64,000 bases of DNA from CAIQPS01 sp963843455. GTDB lineage: Bacteria > Actinomycetota > Thermoleophilia > RBG-16-64-13. Made by a program: the position numbers and the translations under genes. The notes beneath the pieces were generated by a model. That model did no database searches. It had not been told where the DNA came from and saw only the letters and a list, made by a program, of their open reading frames with translations. Numbering within the stretch: the stretch's first letter is position 1; the number at the start of each line of letters is the position of its first letter. Shown here piece by piece: positions 8,696 through 17,670 of this stretch. Location of the stretch: assembly GCA_963843455.1 (NCBI GenBank), contig CAWJKE010000014.1:1-64000 (forward strand), given 5' to 3'.

Positions 8696-9388
8696 TCAGG
8701 GCATCCCCCGGATCCTCTCGGTGTGCTTGGGGATGCCGTTCGGAACCCGGATCCAGGCGCCGTCACAGGACACCTCGTACTCGCGAAAGCAGCAGGGAAT
8801 TCCTTGGGCTGTCACCAAATCTAGCCGGTCCATCAGGTGGAAGTGCAGATGCGGGGCCGTGGAGTTACCGGAATGGCCGACATCGGCTAGGTGGTCGCCC
8901 GGTTCGACCGCGTCTCCCTCGGACACTCTGACCGACCCCGTGCGCGCGTGGCCGAAGAAGGCGTATCCGACGCTCGTCTCGAGGATGACGTGGTTGCCGG
9001 CCAAGGGGCGAAGATCCGTGGCCCGCCTGACATCGAAGGTCAGTCCGTTCTTGAGGACGATCGCGAGGTCCTTGACCGGGTGGAGTAGTTGGCGCTCGGG
9101 CCAACCATCTTGAGCTCGGACCACGACTCCCTCCGCCGGCGCGCAGATAGGCTGCCCCCAGCCGTAGCAGTCCTCGAGGCGGACACCGGCGAAGAGGTAA
9201 CGAAGGTTGGCCGCCGGGGAGAGGTGCATCCCTTTGCGTGCCGGGTCGATGCGGACGAAGTCATAGGCGTAGCGCTGGCCGAGCATATCGGTTCCATGGC
9301 TGGGCACCTTCCTGCCGGGAGTGCTTGCTGCGACCCATTCGCCCTTGAGGGGGAACTCCACCACCACTGGATCAGGCGATTGGGCCAT
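8696..9388 (-). CDS. M23-family metallopeptidase-like protein
   Basis: The protein has 230 residues. M23/LytM peptidases are Zn enzymes that cut Gly-containing peptide bonds, usually in peptidoglycan. Seen here are an early His31 in 'SHGTD', the block 'GQRYAYDFVR' whose Asp fits the second metal ligand, a beta-rich middle ('APAEGVVVRA', 'GNHVILE') and the terminal 'GHSGNSTAPHLHFHLMD' with the H-x-H metal and catalytic pair. No signal peptide or membrane segment is visible, so it may act inside the cell or need a longer N-terminus. It is divergent from the hydrolase gene at 9547. Confidence 0.82.
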   Translation of the reverse strand: MAQSPDPVVVEFPLKGEWVAASTPGRKVPSHGTDMLGQRYAYDFVRIDPARKGMHLSPAANLRYLFAGVRLEDCYGWGQPICAPAEGVVVRAQDGWPERQLLHPVKDLAIVLKNGLTFDVRRATDLRPLAGNHVILETSVGYAFFGHARTGSVRVSEGDAVEPGDHLADVGHSGNSTAPHLHFHLMDRLDLVTAQGIPCCFREYEVSCDGAWIRVPNGIPKHTERIRGMP

Positions 9389-9546
9389 CCTTGACTCGTC
9401 GCTCCCGATAGACGTCGCCGCCGCCGGTGCATCCCCCCAAGGCTGCGCCCGACTCCACCGGATTGTACAGCGAAGGCATCCCCCTTGGCCATGATCGTGT
9501 CCAAGTAAGAACGCGGTATTCTGGAGACTCTCCGAATGGAGGGCCC

Positions 9547-10428
9547 TTGCAGGACAAGCGAGCCAAGCTGAGGGACGGCAGGACTATCGGCTTCGCGGAC
9601 TACGGAGCGCCGGAGGCCACTCCGGTGATGCTCTTCCACGGTACGCCGGGGTCCCGCGTATATGGCTTGGAAGGCGATCCCTTGCTGGAACGGTTCGGAG
9701 TCAGGATCGTCTGCCCGGAACGCCCAGGCTTCGGCCTGTCTGATCCGAGCCCGGCCCGCAAGATCCGGGACTGGCCTGCTGATGTCGCGGAGTTGGCCGA
9801 TCAGCTCGGATTCGACCGGTTTCATGTGGTCGGTGAATCAGGTGGCGGTCCCTACGTCCTGGCATGTGCCACTCAGACGCCCGACCGAGTCTTGTCGGCA
9901 ACGCTGATCGGTACCGTTGCTCCGCCCGAAACGCTTCGTCTGACCAAAGACATGAACCTGGGGAATAGGCTCGGCTTCTTCTCCGCACGGTATGCCCCAT
10001 TCTTGACGAAAGTACTGTCGGCGTCTTTCGCCAACGCGATCGCGAAGCAGCCGGACAAGGTGATGCACCAGATGATCTCCCGGCTTTGTGAGTGGGACAG
10101 GCGTGTCTTGGAAGACGCCGACGATCGAAAGCGCGCCATGCTCCGGCTTCACTTCCAGGAAGCGTTTCGGCAGGGCGGTGACGGACATTATCGCGATACG
10201 CTTCTGGTGTCTCGCCGGTGGGAGCTGGACTTCAGCGAAGCGACGGTGCCCGTGCTCATGTGGCATGGTGAATGCGACAACCTGGTGCCCCTCGGGCCCG
10301 CAGAAGAGCTTTCAAGAATGATCCCTCACTGCGAGTATCACCTGGTTGCCGGGGCGGGTCATCTTCTCCTGGAATCGGAGTCAATCGCGGCGGAAATCTT
10401 GGCTAGGTTACTGTCGGTTCAGAGATGA
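9547..10428 (+). CDS. Alpha/beta hydrolase
   Basis: The protein has 293 residues if it starts at the TTG at 9547, which has GGAGGG just upstream; the open frame reaches back to 9427, but that part has no homology. The fold is clear: oxyanion 'FHGTPGSR', nucleophile elbow 'GESGGGPY', acid 'HGECDNLVP' and catalytic His in 'GAGHLLL'. The substrate is unknown. Homologues are esterases, haloperoxidase-like enzymes and similar hydrolases. It stands alone, divergent from the M23 gene and upstream of the AT-rich accessory stretch. Confidence 0.85.
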   Translation: MQDKRAKLRDGRTIGFADYGAPEATPVMLFHGTPGSRVYGLEGDPLLERFGVRIVCPERPGFGLSDPSPARKIRDWPADVAELADQLGFDRFHVVGESGGGPYVLACATQTPDRVLSATLIGTVAPPETLRLTKDMNLGNRLGFFSARYAPFLTKVLSASFANAIAKQPDKVMHQMISRLCEWDRRVLEDADDRKRAMLRLHFQEAFRQGGDGHYRDTLLVSRRWELDFSEATVPVLMWHGECDNLVPLGPAEELSRMIPHCEYHLVAGAGHLLLESESIAAEILARLLSVQR

Positions 10429-10489
10429 GTCGGAAACCCCGCGGCCGACAGACAACCTGCCTCAGGCCCGCAGCACCCTGTCGCCCTGA

Positions 10490-10924
10490 GTGCGGATGGA
10501 ACCGCCGAGTATCTTGCTAAACTTAAAGATTATTCTCAAGTATGCCTCGCTCCATATAGCAGAGCTGGCCCTACTGTTCGTCGCGCTGCTTGTGATCAAG
10601 CGCTTTATAAGTATACCCACCTGGTTAACCATTAGTATTCTGGCATTATGGATACTCAAGGATGTTGCTCTTTTTACCAAAGTCTGGAGGGCCTACGCCT
10701 TTGATGACAATAATCCTATGATGAAGCTCGTAGGATTAGAGGCCACCGTAGTACTTAGCCTTGACCCGGTCGGGTATGTGAGGGCAAGAGGAGAGCTGTG
10801 GAAGGCTGAGGTCAGGAATCCACTGTACCCTGCCAAAAAGGGCGATAGAACAACAGTGATCGATATCAAAGGAATGACACTGATAGTGGAGAGGTGCAAT
10901 GAATGTGGAGGGACGACCAGTTGA
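10490..10924 (+). CDS. NfeD-like membrane protein
   Basis: The protein has 144 residues; GTG at 10490 or ATG at 10496 could start it. Two hydrophobic segments occupy about residues 17-55. A small beta-rich C-terminal domain follows ('LVGLEATVVLSLDPVGYVRARGELWKAE', 'VIDIKGMTLIVE'), which is the OB-fold of NfeD proteins. NfeD proteins usually partner SPFH/stomatin proteins in membrane microdomains; no such partner is nearby. The gene is clearly richer in A and T than its neighbours and lies just before an IS256 element, so it was probably acquired horizontally. Confidence 0.7.
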   Translation: MRMEPPSILLNLKIILKYASLHIAELALLFVALLVIKRFISIPTWLTISILALWILKDVALFTKVWRAYAFDDNNPMMKLVGLEATVVLSLDPVGYVRARGELWKAEVRNPLYPAKKGDRTTVIDIKGMTLIVERCNECGGTTS

Positions 10925-10968
10925 CGGTGTCCCCCTCAAGCAATGGAAGCAGGGTCCGGGCTCCAAGC

Positions 10969-12392
10969 GGTAGTGTCCCCGGACGTGGTGTAACAGGAGA
11001 CGGTTGATCATGCCGTTTTCCTTGAAGAGAAAAGCCATCGTGTGTTTCCGTAGGTAGTGGCTCGCAACCATACCTAACAGGAAGGACACAACGATGGCCG
11101 ATTCCATTGTCACCCCCAAGGAGCTCCTCAGCAAGCTGGCCGAGGGCCGAGAGTTCGACTTCTTCCGGGAAGCCATGCTCTCCGTCCTTCGAGAGCTGAT
11201 GGAGATCGAGGTGAGCGCCAAGACCGGGGCCGCTCTCGGAGAGCGCACCGATGACCGTCTCTGCATGCGCAATGGCTATCGGGAGCGGCGCCTGGATACC
11301 CGGGTGGGCTCGCTTTCCCTGCCCATCCCCAAGCTCCGCGAGGGCAGCTACTTCCCCAGCTTTCTTGAACCCCGCCGGCGAAGCGAAGAAGCCCTTCTGG
11401 CCGTGATCGCTGAAGCCTATGTTAAAGGCGTCTCGACGCGCAAGGTGGAGGACCTGGTCGCGGCTCTCGGGCTGGACGGCATCTCCAAGAGCGAGGTCTC
11501 CCGCATCTGCGCGCGCTTAGACGAGCAGGTGGAAGCCTTCCGGGGCCGACCCCTTCTCGGCCGCTATCCCTACCTCTTCCTGGACGCCACCTACGAGAAG
11601 GTGAGAGACGACTCGGGAAGAGTGGTCTCCATGGCTCTCGTCGTCGCCTACGGGGTGGCGGAGACCGGCGAACGGGAGGTGCTGGGACTCGAGGTGTGCA
11701 GAAGTGAGGATTATCCCTTCTGGCGGGGATTTCTCTCCGGTCTTGTGGCTCGGGGACTTGCCGGGGTCAGCCTGGTGGTTTCCGATGCCCACCAGGGCCT
11801 CAAACGAGCCATCGAGGAGGTGTTCCTGGGGGCGAGCTGGCAGCGCTGCCGGGTGCACTTCCTTCGCAATCTCCTCTCGCTCGTGCCCAAAGACGGGCAG
11901 GGCATGGTGCTGGCCGCGGTGAGGCTCGTCTTTCAGCAGCCGGACAAGACCCGGGCGAGCGAGGAACTGCGGGCTCTCGCCGATCGCCTTCGGGACCGGC
12001 TTCCGCGGGTGTCGGCCGCTCTTCTTGAGGCCGAAGAGGAGATCCTCGCCCACATGGAGTTCCCCAGCGAGCACTGGAAACAGATCTCCTCCACCAATCC
12101 CTTGGAACGCTTGAACAAGGAGATCAACCGCCGCACCCGCGTCGTCGGCATCTTCCCCGACGAGAAGAGCCTCATCCGCCTGATCGGCGCCGTCTTGGCC
12201 GAGCAGAACGACGAATGGGCCGTCTCCCGCAGATACATGAGCCGGCACTCCCTCGCCCGCATCTACCAGTCATCAACCCCGGAGATCGAAGGAGAGGTCA
12301 CCCACGCCGTTGCCATTCCCGTCCACTAACGACTAAGCTGTGAAGACCTACGAGACCACGATGGCTCTTACACCACTTCGTGGGACGCTACC
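10969..12392 (+). mobile_element. IS256-family insertion sequence, complete
   Basis: The element is 1424 bp and bounded by 25-bp imperfect inverted repeats at 10969-10993 and 12368-12392 (GGTAG-N-GTCCC...GTGGTGTAA, 21 of 25 matching). It carries one transposase gene. The eight to nine bases flanking each end do not match, so no target duplication is visible; the element may be old or its ends recombined. Confidence 0.88.
11094..12329 (+). CDS. IS256-family transposase (Transposase_mut)
   Basis: The protein has 411 residues, typical of the family, and is uninterrupted. The DDE triad can be placed at the Asp in 'YLFLDATYEKVR', the Asp in 'VVSDAHQGLKRA' and the Glu in 'NPLERLNKEINRRTR'. The start ATG at 11094 follows AGGAAGG. 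It lies between the element's inverted repeats and looks able to act. A decayed relative with the same C-terminus lies on the other strand at 13061-13322. Confidence 0.95.
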   Translation: MADSIVTPKELLSKLAEGREFDFFREAMLSVLRELMEIEVSAKTGAALGERTDDRLCMRNGYRERRLDTRVGSLSLPIPKLREGSYFPSFLEPRRRSEEALLAVIAEAYVKGVSTRKVEDLVAALGLDGISKSEVSRICARLDEQVEAFRGRPLLGRYPYLFLDATYEKVRDDSGRVVSMALVVAYGVAETGEREVLGLEVCRSEDYPFWRGFLSGLVARGLAGVSLVVSDAHQGLKRAIEEVFLGASWQRCRVHFLRNLLSLVPKDGQGMVLAAVRLVFQQPDKTRASEELRALADRLRDRLPRVSAALLEAEEEILAHMEFPSEHWKQISSTNPLERLNKEINRRTRVVGIFPDEKSLIRLIGAVLAEQNDEWAVSRRYMSRHSLARIYQSSTPEIEGEVTHAVAIPVH

Positions 12393-12554
12393 AATTGAAC
12401 CCGTGACATGGTCCTGTCGCCAGGTCGCGCTGGGGGCACCGTGGGCGCGAAGTAGAGCCCGTACCGTGTGGACTTCGAACGTCGGCACAGCTCTCTCTTC
12501 GTGGCGGTGCTAGCATCACATGACTCATGTCCTTCCTGAGCCGGTGGGAGATCG

Positions 12555-12980
12555 ATGAAGAGCAATCTACGCGAAGCGATGGACGCGGCGCTGCGAGAGA
12601 CTGTGGTGCCGGTACTCCGATCGAAAGGCTTCCAGGGTTCTCTGCCCCATTTCCGTAGGTTCGTGCCCGGTGCTATCGACTTGCTTACCCTCCAATTCGA
12701 CAAATGGGGAGGCGGATTCGTTGTGGAGATTGCTCGTTCCCCGGATACAGGGATCACTCATCCCTGGGGCAAGCACGTGCCTCCCAAGAAGGTCACTGCG
12801 TGTGATCTTCCATTCGAGCAACGGCTTCGCATCCAGCCAGGTTCTGGTAGCAGTACAGACGACTGGTTCCGTTTCGATAATGGCTCGGTCGAACGTACCG
12901 CTCGCGACGTTCTCAAGCACCTAGACGCTATGGAGAGCTGGTGGCAAAGCCAGGCCAAGCACGAGAAAGAGGCCTTCTAA
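12555..12980 (+). CDS. DUF4304-like protein
   Basis: The protein has 141 residues starting at ATG, with the sequence GGTGGGAGATCG just upstream. The layout (N-terminal helix 'AMDAALRETVVPVLRSKGFQGS', a central beta region with 'LLTLQFDKWGGGFVVEIAR' and a late 'WFRFDN') matches DUF4304, small proteins of unknown role often found singly in accessory regions. It sits between a full IS256 copy and a truncated one, so it may have arrived as cargo or been trapped between insertions. Confidence 0.6.
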   Translation: MKSNLREAMDAALRETVVPVLRSKGFQGSLPHFRRFVPGAIDLLTLQFDKWGGGFVVEIARSPDTGITHPWGKHVPPKKVTACDLPFEQRLRIQPGSGSSTDDWFRFDNGSVERTARDVLKHLDAMESWWQSQAKHEKEAF

Positions 12981-13060
12981 TTCGGGACCTCTTTCTTTGA
13001 CGCCCCGAATTGAGCCTGTGACATCTCCACAATCGTGGACGCTCACACCGCCAAGTGAAG

Positions 13061-13322
13061 GGTAATGCCCCGTGACGTGGTGCAAGAGCCACGCCGTTCT
13101 CGTAGGGTCTTCACGGCCTAGCTTTCAGTGCACGGGGATGGCAACAGCATGCGTGACCGCTCCTTCGATCTCGGAGGTTGACGACTGGTTGATGCGGGTG
13201 AGGGAGTGCCGGCTCATATATCGTCCGGGAAGATGCCGACCACCCGAGTCCGACGGTTGATCTCCTGGGCAACTCCAAGTGCGCGAGGATCTCTTCTTCG
13301 GCCTGAACAAGAGCGGCGGACA
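13061..13322 (-). pseudogene. Truncated IS256-family element
   Basis: On the minus strand, pieces of the transposase C-terminus seen at 11094-12329 reappear: 'EEEILAHLELP', 'INRRTRVVGIFPDD' and 'YMSRHSLTRINQSSTSEIEGAVTHAVAIPVH' ending at the TGA at 13125-13127. They carry internal deletions and frameshifts. The outer end at 13061-13085 resembles the right inverted repeat of the complete copy, and the 3' untranslated stretch also matches. The rest of the element is missing. Confidence 0.8.
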
Positions 13323-13432
13323 AGGGGAGGGACTGGATCGTCGGTCCGCGGTGGCCCTACAGTCGACATCCTGCTCGGAAACAAGTACCGTGCAACCACG
13401 GACTGGCCCTGCAGGTCGGACAAGGGGAGACC

Positions 13433-13882
13433 GTGGCGGCATTGAAGAAACACTTCCCGGCATCGTTCCACGGCGCGCTGGTCGCGCCTTGCGGGATGAA
13501 CTGTGCCCTCTGTCTGGCCTATCTCCGTGAGAAGAACAGATGCGTCGGGTGCCGTGGCGACGACGACGCGAAGCCGAGATCTTGTGTGCTGTGCACCCTC
13601 AAGACCTGTGAGCGGCGCACAGGTAGCACGGGTGACTACTGTTTCGATTGCCTCGGCAAGTACCCCTGCGCTCGTCTGAGGCGACTGGACCATCGGTATC
13701 GAGCCAAGTACGGCATGAGCATGCTGAACAATCTCGGCTGCATCCGGGACTTCGGTGTGGATGAGTTCCTCAAGAGCGAGAGACAGCGGTGGACCTGCGC
13801 CGAGTGCGGCGGAGTGATCTGCGTGCACAGGGAGAACTGCCTCTTTTGCGGCCACCCCAAGGAGCACACCCTGCCTGACTAG
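13433..13882 (+). CDS. DUF3795-like cysteine-rich protein
   Basis: The protein has 149 residues from the GTG at 13433, with GGGGAG just upstream. It is Cys-rich in clusters: 'CGMNCALC', 'CVGCRG', 'CVLCTLKTC', 'CFDCLGKYPC', then 'CAECGG', 'CLFCGH'. The first block, 'APCGMNCxLC', is the DUF3795 signature. Spaced Cys pairs suggest bound Zn or Fe-S clusters. Homologues are common in anaerobes, and their role is unknown. It starts about 110 bp after the truncated IS. Confidence 0.78.
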   Translation: MAALKKHFPASFHGALVAPCGMNCALCLAYLREKNRCVGCRGDDDAKPRSCVLCTLKTCERRTGSTGDYCFDCLGKYPCARLRRLDHRYRAKYGMSMLNNLGCIRDFGVDEFLKSERQRWTCAECGGVICVHRENCLFCGHPKEHTLPD

Positions 13883-14036
13883 CCGGCCCCATTCCTTCGT
13901 CTAAAGCGGGCTATGCGCGCCCTGCTTCGCCTTAAGAACGCTCTGCATGCATCGAACTGACAGCGGGTGGGTACTCTCCGAGCGCCGTCGGACGGTAGCT
14001 CAAACGTAGGCCAGCGCCGCACAGGGGAGGAGTGCC

Positions 14037-14513
14037 ATGGCAGTCATGCAGAACCGGATCGTTCCGCACCTCTGGTACGACAAGGAAGCACGAGAAGCAG
14101 CCGAGTTCTACTGCTCGGTGTTTCCAGATTCGAGCATCACCAGCGTCACAACACTCCACGACACGCCCTCGGGAGATACCGAGATCGTCTCCTTCGTCCT
14201 CGATCACCAGCCCTTCATGGCTATCAGCGCCGGACCCGTGTTCAGGTTCAACGAGTCAATCTCGTTCATCGTGTATTGCCAGAGCCAAGAGGAGATCGAT
14301 TACTATTGGGACAAGCTCTCCGCAGTTCCCGAGGCCGAGCAGTGCGGCTGGCTCAAGGACAAATATGGACTCTCGTGGCAGGTCGCTCCCAGTGCGATGA
14401 ATGCCATGATGCAGGACACGGACCCTGTGAGATTGGCTCGAGTGACCGAGGCGTTCCTCCAGATGAAGAAGTTCGATCTGGCCGCGCTTCGGAGGGCTTA
14501 CGACGGAGAGTAG
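14037..14513 (+). CDS. VOC-family protein (PhnB/3-demethylubiquinone-methyltransferase-like domain)
   Basis: The protein has 158 residues with a strong GGAGGAG ribosome site. Motifs 'IVPHLWYDKEAREAAEFYCSVFPDS', 'SFVLDHQPFMAISAGP' and 'FNESISFIVYCQSQEEIDYYWDKL', plus 'CGWLKDKYGLSWQV', are the hallmark of the glyoxalase-fold family annotated as 3-demethylubiquinone-9 3-methyltransferase domain or PhnB-like. These are usually metal-binding proteins without proven methyltransferase activity. Biochemical role unknown. Confidence 0.88.
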   Translation: MAVMQNRIVPHLWYDKEAREAAEFYCSVFPDSSITSVTTLHDTPSGDTEIVSFVLDHQPFMAISAGPVFRFNESISFIVYCQSQEEIDYYWDKLSAVPEAEQCGWLKDKYGLSWQVAPSAMNAMMQDTDPVRLARVTEAFLQMKKFDLAALRRAYDGE

Positions 14514-14861
14514 CCGCCGGCGGGTCCACATTACGGCGAGATTTGACTGTGACTCCCGGATCGCCCGCTCTCGTGAAGCTCTCCCTGGAGGAATATGTCG
14601 ATTAGATAGACTACGAAGGCTCGAGGCTCACCAGTAGGTGCGATCGACTCCCCGACCTGGACGCGAGTCCGGCGACCTTTCTCATCCCTCCTTAGACTTT
14701 GTCTCCCTCTGGAGGGCGGCCGGCTGACAAGCCCCGGGAGGGGGCCCACGCCGCCAAGCGAGGCCTGCGCCCTCCTGGCGGCTCGGAGCCGCGCGGATTC
14801 GCCGGTCTTATGGGAGAATGCCACGAAAGTCTCGTTCGCTCCTACTTGGGACTACTAGGGG
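14514..14861. other. Intergenic stretch without a supported gene
   Basis: I see no coding frame with homology here and no clear terminator or promoter pair. Several GC-rich inverted segments occur (for example around 14705-14790), without a following T-run. Confidence 0.4.
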
Positions 14862-15887
14862 ATGCCGAGGGCAGATAAGGTGAGAGGAAGTCTTCCACTA
14901 AAGAGATGCGGGTTCTTGCTCTCCCTCATCACGCTGGCAACGGTCGCTGCTTTCGGCGGGACTAGCTGCTCGGGGAAACCAGAGTCAATCAGTGTCGCGT
15001 ACTCGCCTTTTGAACCGACCGCGCTGATTTGGATCGCTGAAGACCGGCAGTTATTCAGCCGGAACGGTCTGGCCGTGACTTTCACGAAGTACGACACGGG
15101 GCCGGCCGCACTCGATGGCGTGCTGAGCGGCCAGGCTGATATTGCCGCGGGCATCGGTGAGTTTCCGATTGTCGGCAAGGCATTCAAGAAGGAGCAGGCC
15201 CGGGTGCTTGCAACCATCGACCGGAGCGAGCTCATCAAGGTGGTCGCGCGGAAGGACCGGGGGATACAAGAGCCTGCAGACCTAAGGGGCAAGCGGGTCG
15301 GAACCACGGTGGGTACGATAGCCGAGTTCTTCCTTGGACGGTTTCTCGAGATCAATGGCATGAGCATGGGGGACATCACGCTCGTGGACGTCAGGACGCC
15401 GGACGAATGGGTAAGTGCCGTGGCGGACGGGACCATCGATGCGATCGCGACCGCTGAGCCTTATGCGTCTTCGGCCGAGAGCCGTCTCGGCTCAAATGCC
15501 CTCGCCTGGTCGGCGCACGGTAATCAGCTTCTCTTTGGCCTCGTGGTCACTACCGATGTGTGGGCAGATACGAACTCAGAGCTTGCAGAGAAGTTCCTTG
15601 AGTCTTTGGCACAGGCCGAGGAATATGCCGTCACAAATCCCGCGCAAGCGCAGGCCATCGTTCAAGAGCGGCTCGATCTGACCGCCGCCTCGATGCCAGC
15701 GGTGTGGTCTCGAAACCAATTCTCTCTCTCGCTCGATCAGGCGCTCCTCGTGGCGATGGAAGACGAAGCGAGGTGGATGATCAGGAACGACCTCACGGCC
15801 GAAAAGCATATCCCTGCGTTCCTGGATTACATCGACGAAGATGCTCTCAAGGAGATCAGGCCCGAAGCCATCGATATCATCCGATGA
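14862..15887 (+). CDS. Substrate-binding lipoprotein (NMT1/SsuA-like)
   Basis: The protein has 341 residues with a signal peptide ending in lipobox 'GTSC', then an ABC-type solute-binding fold: 'ISVAYSPFEPTALIWIAEDRQLFSRNGL', 'SGQADIAAGIGEFPIVG', 'LRGKRVGTTVGT' and 'GTIDAIATAEPYASS'. This is the NMT1/THI5-SsuA group that binds sulfonates, nitrate, pyrimidine or thiamin precursors. No permease or ATPase gene is nearby. Its stop overlaps the start of a HAMP-PP2C phosphatase (ATGA), so the binding protein more likely serves as the extracellular sensor of that phosphatase than as a transporter part. GTG at 14880, with GAGGG eight bases upstream, is a plausible alternative start. Confidence 0.85.
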   Translation: MPRADKVRGSLPLKRCGFLLSLITLATVAAFGGTSCSGKPESISVAYSPFEPTALIWIAEDRQLFSRNGLAVTFTKYDTGPAALDGVLSGQADIAAGIGEFPIVGKAFKKEQARVLATIDRSELIKVVARKDRGIQEPADLRGKRVGTTVGTIAEFFLGRFLEINGMSMGDITLVDVRTPDEWVSAVADGTIDAIATAEPYASSAESRLGSNALAWSAHGNQLLFGLVVTTDVWADTNSELAEKFLESLAQAEEYAVTNPAQAQAIVQERLDLTAASMPAVWSRNQFSLSLDQALLVAMEDEARWMIRNDLTAEKHIPAFLDYIDEDALKEIRPEAIDIIR

Positions 15888-17350
15888 CGCTGAGGGCCCA
15901 GTTCCTAGTCGGGGTGGCGATTCTCGTGGTCGTCCTGTTCGTCATGGGCGCCTTTTCGCTGTATACCGCGCGAGACGTGCAAGAACACAGGGACCAGCAG
16001 GCCATGGCCAGCATGCTCGAGCGGCAAGCAAACGACCTGAGCTACATTTCCAACAACTACCTTCTTTACCACGAACCGTCTCAGGTCGCCCAGTGGGAGT
16101 CGACTTTCTCGTCGTTCCAGGGCAATTTGGCCAGGTTGCAGCTGGACGAGACCGACGAGGTTGCGCTCGTGACCAGCATCAAGGCCAACGCGGGGCGAGC
16201 CCAAGGTGTGTTCGAGCAGATCGTCTCTGCCGTTCAAGCCGCGGGTAGCACGGGTGTCGTCGCCGAACCGGCGTTTCTGCAATTGTCGTGGAGCCGGGTC
16301 GAGGTTCAAAACCGGCAGATTGTGTTCGAAGCCTCACGTCTTGGGCGGCTTCTCGCTCGGCACGCGGACAGCGCCGGTCTGAGAAGCAACATTGCGCTGT
16401 TCTCGCTCGTCGCGGGGTTCGGGCTGCTGATGCTGGCCGGCTATGTCTTCATGTACCGGCGAACGCTGGCGGGGATCCTCGCTCTGAAGGCAGGGGCCGA
16501 GATCGTTGGCACCGGGGATCTGGACCACCGCATTCCCGAGGACAGGCGTGACGAGCTCGGTGACCTTTCCCGCGCGTTCAACAAGATGACGACGGATCTC
16601 AAGAGTGTTGGGGGAATGTATCTCTCCCAGCTTCACATTGCATCAGCGCTGCAACAGAGCCTTCTGGATGTCCCCGAGCAGACCCAAGAAATCGACTTCG
16701 GCCACCTCTACCGGTCGGCCACGCTCGAGGCGTCGGTCGGCGGCGACTTCTATGACGTTTTCAAAGTTGATGACCGGCGCGTCGCCCTCCTCATTGGAGA
16801 CGTCTCGGGTCACGGGGTGGAGGCAGCCAGAATCGCCACCCTAGTCAAGGACGTGGTGTACGCATATTCCCAGCGGTCATCAGTGCCCGGCGACGTAGTG
16901 GCGAGCACCAACGAGCTGCTCGTACGAAAACACATCCCGGGTTTCGTGACCATGTTCTTGGCGGTCCTCGATCTGGATACCGGATTGCTCACCTATTGTT
17001 CGGCCGGCCACCCCAACGCTCTCGTCGTCGACTCCGACGGTCACCTGCGGCTGTTGGAGGCCGCCTCCCCCCCGGTCGGAATCTTTCCGGGAAGGACTTG
17101 GAAGGACGCTGAGGTTCTGCTGACCGAGCGGGATCTACTGTTCCTCTACACGGACGGGGTCACCGACGCGCGCAGGAACGGCGAGTTCTTCGGCCAGGAT
17201 GGACTGGCCGAGACAATCCGGGCATCAATCGATCTTCCTTCTGGACAGATTCCGAAGCGGGTCCTTGACGCCGTCCTGGCCTTCGCAGATGGCATACTGG
17301 CGGACGACGTGGCGCTACTGGCTCTCCGGCTTACGGGCACTCGAAAGTAG
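15884..17350 (+). CDS. Membrane HAMP-PP2C (SpoIIE/RsbU-type) phosphatase
   Basis: The protein has 488 residues. One membrane segment lies at about 5-28, an extracytoplasmic helical sensor region at 29-165, a second membrane segment at about 168-190 and a HAMP domain near 190-250 with 'DRRDELGDLSRAFNKM'. A SpoIIE-type PP2C domain follows: 'GGDFYDVF', 'ALLIGDVSGHGVEAA', 'YCSAGHPNA', 'LFLYTDGVTDARR' and a final 'DDVALLAL' with the metal-binding Asp pair. Such phosphatases dephosphorylate STAS anti-anti-sigma factors and so free sigma factors. The start overlaps the stop of the substrate-binding lipoprotein gene, implying translational coupling and one sensory unit. A STAS protein is encoded at 21012. 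Confidence 0.9.
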   Translation: MTLRAQFLVGVAILVVVLFVMGAFSLYTARDVQEHRDQQAMASMLERQANDLSYISNNYLLYHEPSQVAQWESTFSSFQGNLARLQLDETDEVALVTSIKANAGRAQGVFEQIVSAVQAAGSTGVVAEPAFLQLSWSRVEVQNRQIVFEASRLGRLLARHADSAGLRSNIALFSLVAGFGLLMLAGYVFMYRRTLAGILALKAGAEIVGTGDLDHRIPEDRRDELGDLSRAFNKMTTDLKSVGGMYLSQLHIASALQQSLLDVPEQTQEIDFGHLYRSATLEASVGGDFYDVFKVDDRRVALLIGDVSGHGVEAARIATLVKDVVYAYSQRSSVPGDVVASTNELLVRKHIPGFVTMFLAVLDLDTGLLTYCSAGHPNALVVDSDGHLRLLEAASPPVGIFPGRTWKDAEVLLTERDLLFLYTDGVTDARRNGEFFGQDGLAETIRASIDLPSGQIPKRVLDAVLAFADGILADDVALLALRLTGTRK

Positions 17351-17670
17351 CTGCGGGTCGGCCACCACGCCGATGGAGAGCAGATCCTGGCGACGGCGTC
17401 GTCTTGAGCCTAGGCGAAAGCCGGGGCTTCACTCTTGGGAAGCAGGCATCAGGTTCGTCTCTGCCCGCCGCTTGCCCACGTCTGCCGCTGGGTTGTCGCC
17501 GGCGCCCCAGGCCGGGCTTGCGTTCGCCGATTGCATGCAGTGACGGAAGATGCGACCATCGGGGTCGGAAGTGTCCACGCTGTCTTGTCTCGGGTGAAGT
17601 TGGAGCGGGGGCGGACGCCGTGATCTCAAGCCGAACTCCAAGGCTTGGATCGGCATGCAGGAGGGGAGTC
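17351..17670. other. Intergenic stretch without a supported gene
   Basis: I see no gene, terminator with T-run or repeat here. The last bases hold the AGGAGGGGAG ribosome site of the following gene. Confidence 0.4.

Noticed and set aside
9427..9546. Upstream start of the alpha/beta hydrolase at 9427
   Set aside because: The extra 40 residues have no homology. TTG at 9547 has GGAGGG at the right spacing.
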